From positions 1 to 64,000 of the IMG/VR virus record IMGVR_UViG_3300023179_008905: DNA of 64,000 nucleotides; one strand, written 5' to 3'. The translations under genes were made by a program, and so were the position numbers. The first letter of the stretch is position 1. Each line of letters begins with the position of its first letter. The DNA comes from a virus. Below the pieces are notes generated by a model. That model did not search any database, had not been told where the DNA came from, and saw nothing but the letters and a program-made list of their open reading frames with translations. Positions 59,216 to 64,000 of this stretch are shown piece by piece.

Positions 59216-62065
59216 ATGAAGTATCCAAAATACTATGGTCATTATCTAGGTATTGTAGTTCAAAATAATGATCCTGATAAAAGGGGCAGAGTTAAGGTGT
59301 TTGTACCACATATCTCTCCAACTGTTTATAAGAAATGGAATGAAGCTGTAAAAGACAAGAAATTTAAATTTATAGGTAAAAACGTAGGTAGCGATATAAC
59401 AGATGTAACGGATGATTTAAAGAAAATTCTACCATGGGCAGAAATTGCAGCACCGCTGGCAGGTGAAAGTAGTAGCGGTAGATTTAATGCTTATAAAAAT
59501 ATTGGAACAATTAGTGATTCGAGTAGCTTAAGCGGTTCTATTTCTAATACACAAAACAGCGAGATAGATGTTTCAAAATTAGATTATTTTTCTCCAAATC
59601 TTGACAACATAGGTGAAAAGCCAGGTAATATATTTGATATATCCTACTACAAGCTGAAAGATGCGTTCAGCGTTCCAGCAGAAACAAATGTTAATAATGC
59701 TAATAAATTTAGCTATAATTATACACCAGAATGCTATAGTAACTGCGCGCGTGGTTCTTTTCCTCTTTTAAACGTAGGTTCTCACGTGTGGGTATTTTTT
59801 CATAATGGTGATGCTCTTAAGCCTATTGTTTTTGCTGCAGCATTTGGTACCGAAGATTGGAAAAGTATTTCAAATATTCCTACTACTAATGCAATAGAAC
59901 TATCTGCAGCAAAAAGCCCGGGTGTAGATTACCCCGGTGCTTATGAAAATAGAAGCTCTGTTTCTAGTCAAGAATACGATATTAATGTTGAAACTTATAG
60001 GAATAAATATGTAATTAATCAAAAAGGCGGTACTATATCATTTGTAAATACTGATAATAGAGAAGCTTTAAAACTAACACATTATTCTGGTTCATTTAAA
60101 GAGTTTAATAATTTTACTAATACAGAATTAGCTACTAATAATGATCAAAAATTAGTTTTAAATGATCAATTTTTAACTGTAAGAGGTTCCAGAAACGAGT
60201 ATACACAACTGGATTACGATAACGTTACTAAAGGAGATGTGTATAGAAAAATAGGAGATTTAAATAGAAATTTACATTTACAATGGAAATCTATAGTTCA
60301 AGAAATAGCTGATGTAAAACAATTATTTGATATTCAAAGAGCAGAAAAAGCGGTTTCTGAAAATGGCATGCTCTTAACGTCACCGCTTCAAACACAAGCT
60401 TCTGGTGGGTTTGATAACTGCCCTGTGTGTAATAAAAATATAAACTCTTATTTTTCAGTTAATAATTCATATAGTAATAATTTTAATTTAAAGCTTTTTC
60501 CAAGTCTAGCTGATAGCGGTGGTAATTATATATTTGGTAATACGCTAACACCAGATGGTATAATGGGTAGCTTAGACTTTGTCGGCTCACTAGGCGCACC
60601 TCAATTTGGTCCCCCTACACAGGTTTTAGGTAATTCAGGTGATGGTTCTTCTGATCCTAATAAACCAGGAACTATATTTGGGGTTACTTGCCCTGCATGC
60701 GGTGGAACAGGAAAAAGCCCTAGTTCACTTGGTGGTAATTGGCCACCCGATCCTAAAAAACAAAATTTAAATAATTTAATTAAAAGTAAAATACAAGATC
60801 TTGCTAAAATAGAAAAAGATATGGGTCTAGGGGGTAGTGAGATTATAGAAATTACAAAACATAAAATAGAAACGATCGGCACAGTAATGAACGATTTTGG
60901 TAGCATAAGAGTAGATATGAAAGGTAAAATGTATATCTCAGATGTACAGGTGGGTAAATACGGAACATTTTATAATAGAAAACCTTCACCCCTCGTAGAG
61001 CTAGTACATGTAGATGATCTGCCTGGTGGTAATTATACTCTAAACGTTTGTAATAGATATAATGTAATGGTTGGAGCTGGAGGCTTAAATCTTAAATCTT
61101 ACGGACCAGTTAACATTAGTGGATCTCTTACTAACATTGCAGGCAAGCAAGTAAATATAGGTAGTGAACTAGAAACCAATATTGATGGTGGTCGTCGATT
61201 ATCTCTAGTTGCAGATATCATAAGCTTGAGGCAAAGAAACAAAGAGCAAGTAGTTGTAGAGGGGTCATTAGGAATTACAAATAATTTAATAGTAGCGGGC
61301 GGTCTGCACGTAGAAGGTGAGTTTACTGCTAACCACATTACTATGCCTACTGAAGTACAGGCTACGGAGGAGACAAATGTATTTGCTGCAGCTACAACAG
61401 ATGAGAGTAATATGAATGGTAAAATAATTGGATTTGCTGTTCCTCTATCAAATTATGCTACTGTTAAAAATGCTAAGGATAAATCATTTAAAGAAAACAC
61501 TAAAAAAGATACCGGAGCACCTTACTTAGGCTATACTGATGCATCAGTAGTCGCTGGTCGGCTTAAAAAAGATGAAAATATAGGTTATTTAAAATCTGGG
61601 CAAATTATAGGCTATATAAAGCAAACAGACATTGCATCTATAATTGCACCATCAACCGGTGGTGCGTGTTCCTCTACAGTAAACATTCCCATCTATTGCT
61701 CTACAAATATTGCAACAGATACAGATGTATCGGTAAAAGCATCTAGTACAGGTAGCTCTACCAACTCTAAGGACACGCCAGTATATGGATCAGGACCGGG
61801 TGGTAATGCAGATCTTGCAGGCGGTACAGTTAGAGGCAGTATTAAGGGTGCAGATACAGGCGCTGGTGGTAAAGATCCCATGCAAATGCCTATAGTCGTG
61901 TATGGTTCCGGTCGTGATAGAGATAGTATTTACGTAGAAAAACACTCGCACATGTTTAAAGGATTACCTTCTACTCTTACAAATACTAATGCACAGACTA
62001 GAGAAAAAATATCTGGCAAGCTAGCCCCACTAAATTCAGAAGTAGTTGCAAATTACAAGAAATAA
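59216..62065 (+). CDS. 5: gp5-like baseplate hub/spike protein with zinc-binding-like insert
   Basis: A 949-aa protein. The N-terminal OB-fold region (YYGHYLGIVVQNNDPDKRGRVKVFVPHISP, residues 5-34) and GSHVWVFFHNGDALKPIVFAAAFG (near 187-210) match gp5/gp27-type hub OB domains. Two cysteine pairs, NCPVCNKN (near 400) and TCPACGGTGK (near 490), flank a Gly-rich stretch. The C-terminal half is beta-helix-like (NVMVGAGGLNLKSYGPVNISG). No lysozyme domain is evident. Late promoter upstream; longer than T4 gp5 (575). Confidence 0.85.
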   Translation: MKYPKYYGHYLGIVVQNNDPDKRGRVKVFVPHISPTVYKKWNEAVKDKKFKFIGKNVGSDITDVTDDLKKILPWAEIAAPLAGESSSGRFNAYKNIGTISDSSSLSGSISNTQNSEIDVSKLDYFSPNLDNIGEKPGNIFDISYYKLKDAFSVPAETNVNNANKFSYNYTPECYSNCARGSFPLLNVGSHVWVFFHNGDALKPIVFAAAFGTEDWKSISNIPTTNAIELSAAKSPGVDYPGAYENRSSVSSQEYDINVETYRNKYVINQKGGTISFVNTDNREALKLTHYSGSFKEFNNFTNTELATNNDQKLVLNDQFLTVRGSRNEYTQLDYDNVTKGDVYRKIGDLNRNLHLQWKSIVQEIADVKQLFDIQRAEKAVSENGMLLTSPLQTQASGGFDNCPVCNKNINSYFSVNNSYSNNFNLKLFPSLADSGGNYIFGNTLTPDGIMGSLDFVGSLGAPQFGPPTQVLGNSGDGSSDPNKPGTIFGVTCPACGGTGKSPSSLGGNWPPDPKKQNLNNLIKSKIQDLAKIEKDMGLGGSEIIEITKHKIETIGTVMNDFGSIRVDMKGKMYISDVQVGKYGTFYNRKPSPLVELVHVDDLPGGNYTLNVCNRYNVMVGAGGLNLKSYGPVNISGSLTNIAGKQVNIGSELETNIDGGRRLSLVADIISLRQRNKEQVVVEGSLGITNNLIVAGGLHVEGEFTANHITMPTEVQATEETNVFAAATTDESNMNGKIIGFAVPLSNYATVKNAKDKSFKENTKKDTGAPYLGYTDASVVAGRLKKDENIGYLKSGQIIGYIKQTDIASIIAPSTGGACSSTVNIPIYCSTNIATDTDVSVKASSTGSSTNSKDTPVYGSGPGGNADLAGGTVRGSIKGADTGAGGKDPMQMPIVVYGSGRDRDSIYVEKHSHMFKGLPSTLTNTNAQTREKISGKLAPLNSEVVANYKK

Positions 62066-62257
62066 TTATTTTTTGTTAAGCCAATCAGTTCTATGATGTG
62101 TAACCCAATCCATTAAGGCTCTCTCAAACCCCACATCATGTCCAGACCGCTCAGACATATACCATTTATTTCTTAAAATCTCTTCTCTTTCTTGAAGAAA
62201 TCTTTTATAAAGATCGGTATTTTTTAATTCTAAACTTGTAGATGACAGTGAATCCAT
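62066..62257 (-). CDS. small DUF4032-like protein
   Basis: A 63-aa helical protein with the end pattern ILRNKWYMSERSGHDVGFERALMDWV followed by HHRTDW, as in a family of small bacterial and phage proteins (DUF4032-like). It begins right after the gp5 stop in convergent orientation. Late box 9 nt upstream on the minus strand. Function unknown. Confidence 0.7.
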   Translation of the reverse strand: MDSLSSTSLELKNTDLYKRFLQEREEILRNKWYMSERSGHDVGFERALMDWVTHHRTDWLNKK

Positions 62258-62265
62258 TACTACAA

Positions 62266-62273
62266 TATTTATT
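62266..62273 (-). promoter_or_regulatory. late promoter box AATAAATA (minus strand)
   Basis: The last A at 62266 is 9 nt from the ATG at 62257. Confidence 0.45.
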
Positions 62274-62284
62274 CTTACACTAGT

Positions 62285-62307
62285 AACCTTGCAATAAATT
62301 CAAGGTT
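62285..62307. other. hairpin between the two small minus-strand genes
   Basis: AACCTTG (62285-62291) and CAAGGTT (62301-62307) form a 7-bp stem with a 9-nt loop. No T-run follows on either strand, so a simple terminator is unlikely. It borders the G-rich element at 62308-62323. Confidence 0.5.
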
Positions 62308-62323
62308 CCCACCAACCCACCCC
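62308..62323 (-). other. G-rich tract able to form a two-layer G-quadruplex
   Basis: On the minus strand the tract reads GGGG T GGG TT GG T GGG, four G-runs with 1-2 nt loops. In such an AT-rich genome this is striking. It lies downstream of the nrd genes and would be in their transcript. Confidence 0.5.
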
Positions 62324-62326
62324 TAG

Positions 62327-62339
62327 TGTACGTCGTACA
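62327..62339. repeat. 13-bp inverted repeat TGTACG-T-CGTACA
   Basis: A perfect 6-bp palindrome around one base, suitable as a protein-binding site (operator-like). It is 3' of the 62361 gene on the minus strand and adjacent to the hairpin and G-rich tract. Confidence 0.45.
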
Positions 62340-62360
62340 GTTGCTCCTTCTAAAATTTAT

Positions 62361-62588
62361 TTATTGTTGAGCGAGCTTATTTTTTAAATTATCAAATATA
62401 ATTTTTTTATCGTCTAATGCTTGAGCTTTAAGTACATCTATCATTCTTAAAACAACATCTAATCTAAGCATTTTTAAATAATCATATTTTATTTCTAAAC
62501 CGATACATGCAAGAAACCTTTCACAAATAAAAAATAAAACAGATAATTCTTCTTCAGTTAATTCTTTTAATGTATGGCTATAAATCAT
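62361..62588 (-). CDS. hypothetical small helical protein
   Basis: A 75-aa helical protein (LKELTEEELSVLFFICERFLA at the start) that overlaps nrdB by 4 bp. No motif recognised. Its position suggests co-expression with ribonucleotide reductase. Confidence 0.7.
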   Translation of the reverse strand: MIYSHTLKELTEEELSVLFFICERFLACIGLEIKYDYLKMLRLDVVLRMIDVLKAQALDDKKIIFDNLKNKLAQQ

Positions 62589-63649
62589 AGTTCAATATCT
62601 TCAAAAACACTTTCAGATATATTTGTATCTCTTGCACCTATCTTGTAAGTAGAGATTTCTGTCTCTTGTGGAGCAACCTGTACTTTGCTTGAATCAAGAT
62701 AACTATCTAACCATCCTGAAATTGGATTTTCTTTTTGATTAAATATCTTTTTATATCCTAAAGAACGCAACCGATTATCACACAACCATTTAGAATACCC
62801 TCCTAGAACTTCAGCGTTTAATCCTAGTAATGACCCTTTACTAAAAAGATATTGCGCCCATTCAATTTCATTTTTTGCGGCTTGCTCGTAGAATGCATAA
62901 ATTTTATCTTCACTTTTTTTAACAATAGATGCAAACCCTTCCTTATCTTCATCGCGTAAAATTTTTATTAAATTTTGTGTAATTGCAAAATGCTGAGCTT
63001 CATCACGTTGAATAAATTTTATAATCTTTGCATTACCTTCCATTTTACCGCGATATCCAAAATAAAAACTACAGGCAAAGCTTACATAAAATACTAACCC
63101 TTCCATAACATTTACGGATAAGATACAATCAAATATTTTTTGTTTTAAATCTTTCTTTGTATCGTCTCCTAAGATTTTATCAAAATTATTTCTAATTAAC
63201 TCTGCTCTACTTACAATATCTTTATCTTCCATTATACTATCAAAAAAATTAGATGCGTCCGGGTGTACATTATTTAAGAGGTAAGAATAACTATAACTAT
63301 GTATACCTTCAAACCGCTGCCATGTATTCATGCAAATCTCTAGTTCTGGGTTGCTCACATAATCTTTTAAAGAATGAATACTTCTAGATAGCATTGAATC
63401 TCCTAAAGTTTGAAATTTTAAGTTTGTATCAAATACAAACCGCTCTTCTCCTTTAAGCTCTCTATAATCTCCTCTATCTTTTTGAAGAGATATTTCATGA
63501 GGCCACCAAAAAAATTCTTCCTGTTTTTTAAACAATTCAAAGAACGTAGGGTATTTAAATTTATCGTATCTCTGTAAATTTAAATCTTCACCAAAAAAAA
63601 GAGGCTGTTTGGTGTGATCAATGTTTTTTATATTTAAAACAGACTTCAT
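62585..63649 (-). CDS. nrdB: ribonucleotide reductase small subunit NrdB (class Ia)
   Basis: A 354-aa class I RNR beta subunit that holds the di-iron/tyrosyl radical centre. FFWWPHEISLQKDRGDY (near residue 46), WQRFEGIHSYSYSYLLNNV (near 110, with Glu and His ligands and the Tyr region), and RDEAQHFAITQNL (near 215) are seen. It follows nrdA after 12 bases and supplies dNTPs for phage replication. Confidence 0.94.
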   Translation of the reverse strand: MKSVLNIKNIDHTKQPLFFGEDLNLQRYDKFKYPTFFELFKKQEEFFWWPHEISLQKDRGDYRELKGEERFVFDTNLKFQTLGDSMLSRSIHSLKDYVSNPELEICMNTWQRFEGIHSYSYSYLLNNVHPDASNFFDSIMEDKDIVSRAELIRNNFDKILGDDTKKDLKQKIFDCILSVNVMEGLVFYVSFACSFYFGYRGKMEGNAKIIKFIQRDEAQHFAITQNLIKILRDEDKEGFASIVKKSEDKIYAFYEQAAKNEIEWAQYLFSKGSLLGLNAEVLGGYSKWLCDNRLRSLGYKKIFNQKENPISGWLDSYLDSSKVQVAPQETEISTYKIGARDTNISESVFEDIEL

Positions 63650-63661
63650 AAGGAGGTAATA

Positions 63662-64000
63662 TTATAGCTTACAAGCACCGCTAGAGCAATCATTATTCTC
63701 TTTTTGTGTTATAAGTTGTTCTTTATCGCCATCATCTGTATTATTATAGTATAAAGATATTAAACCTAGACTATAAGCATACATTATTTCTTTCATTACC
63801 TTGCTATCTGGTAATACATTATTTTCATAATGACTGTAATTATAATACAAATTCGTTGATATAGCCATGTCAATATATTTTTGTATAACGGCGTTTAAAT
63901 TTATGATTCCCGTATTATCCTTAAAATCAAACGCAAAATTGTAATGATTATCAAACTTACCTATACCCGGTACAAGTACGGGAAGTTTTCCCATCTTTGA
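63662..64000 (-). CDS. nrdA: ribonucleotide reductase large subunit NrdA, C-terminal part
   Basis: The frame stays open to the window edge, so only the C-terminal end (113 codons with the stop excluded) is visible. MYAYSLGLISLYYNN (near the end) and the terminal CSSGACKL, with the redox cysteine pair, are typical of NrdA. It leads the nrdA-nrdB pair. Confidence 0.85.
   Translation of the reverse strand, partial: SKMGKLPVLVPGIGKFDNHYNFAFDFKDNTGIINLNAVIQKYIDMAISTNLYYNYSHYENNVLPDSKVMKEIMYAYSLGLISLYYNNTDDGDKEQLITQKENNDCSSGACKL

Noticed and set aside
63652-63660. AAGGAGGT-like sequence on the plus strand near nrdB start
   Set aside because: On the plus strand no start codon follows at suitable distance; for nrdB on the minus strand it reads as ACCTCC and cannot act as a ribosome-binding site.
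1-64000. tRNA genes, CRISPR arrays, insertion sequences
   Set aside because: No cloverleaf, repeat-spacer pattern or transposase gene was noticed by eye; a tRNA scan was not possible, so a missed tRNA cannot be excluded.

Overview
This AT-rich window is part of the genome of a large T4-like myovirus. The evidence is a near-complete set of T4 core genes: polymerase gp43, recombination proteins UvsX, UvsY, UvsW and gp46/47, late sigma gp55, portal gp20, protease gp21, scaffold gp22, capsid gp23, neck gp13, head completion gp4, sheath stabiliser gp15, baseplate hub gp5 and NrdA/NrdB. PhoH, a GroES-like co-chaperonin and sequence style close to cyanophage and vibriophage T4-types suggest an aquatic, probably marine, Gram-negative host. 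I cannot name the host. No tRNA, CRISPR or transposon was seen.

Layout. 1-366 (+): C-terminal end of an unidentified protein. 350-11936 (-): replication and recombination block (queC, uvsX, gene 43, a glycosyltransferase, 46, 47, 55, uvsW, uvsY). 11963-23976 (mostly +): accessory late genes, including three fibre-like proteins with a shared N-terminus and many small proteins or enzymes that begin with a similar short amphipathic segment (a nuclease-like protein, a ligase-like nucleotidyltransferase, an NMN adenylyltransferase-like protein, a retropepsin-like protein). folE lies in this block on the minus strand. 24037-28005: queD, phoH, queE, a P-loop kinase and a further fibre-like protein. 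28038-42349 (+): a 14-kb sugar and glycosyltransferase cassette of 18 genes. 42380-46133 (+): replication accessories (gp62-like, gp31-like, a DinG-like helicase). 46145-54820 (+): neck, head and capsid module, with a strong terminator after gp23. 54821-59180 (-): DNA-modification operon (dpdA, a formyltransferase, GMP reductase, a DUF1599-like gene, a small coiled-coil gene, a kinase, queF). 59216-62065 (+): baseplate hub. 62066-64000 (-): two small genes, nrdB and the end of nrdA.

How it works together. FolE, QueD, QueE, QueC and QueF form a complete GTP-to-preQ1 route. DpdA can insert the base into DNA, and the neighbouring formyltransferase may then formylate it, so I predict a 7-deazaguanine-type modified genome. 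Two promoter classes are visible. Sigma70-like promoters (TTGAxx, 16 bp, TATAAT) precede modification and replication genes. T4-like late boxes (xATAAATA) precede structural genes. The late boxes often sit exactly 6 nt from the start codon, which predicts leaderless late mRNAs. The sugar cassette combines a DegT-fold dehydratase that has His in place of the PLP lysine with a two-subunit thiamine-diphosphate E1 enzyme, a combination that suggests an unusual deoxysugar. The window shows no direct acceptor for that sugar.
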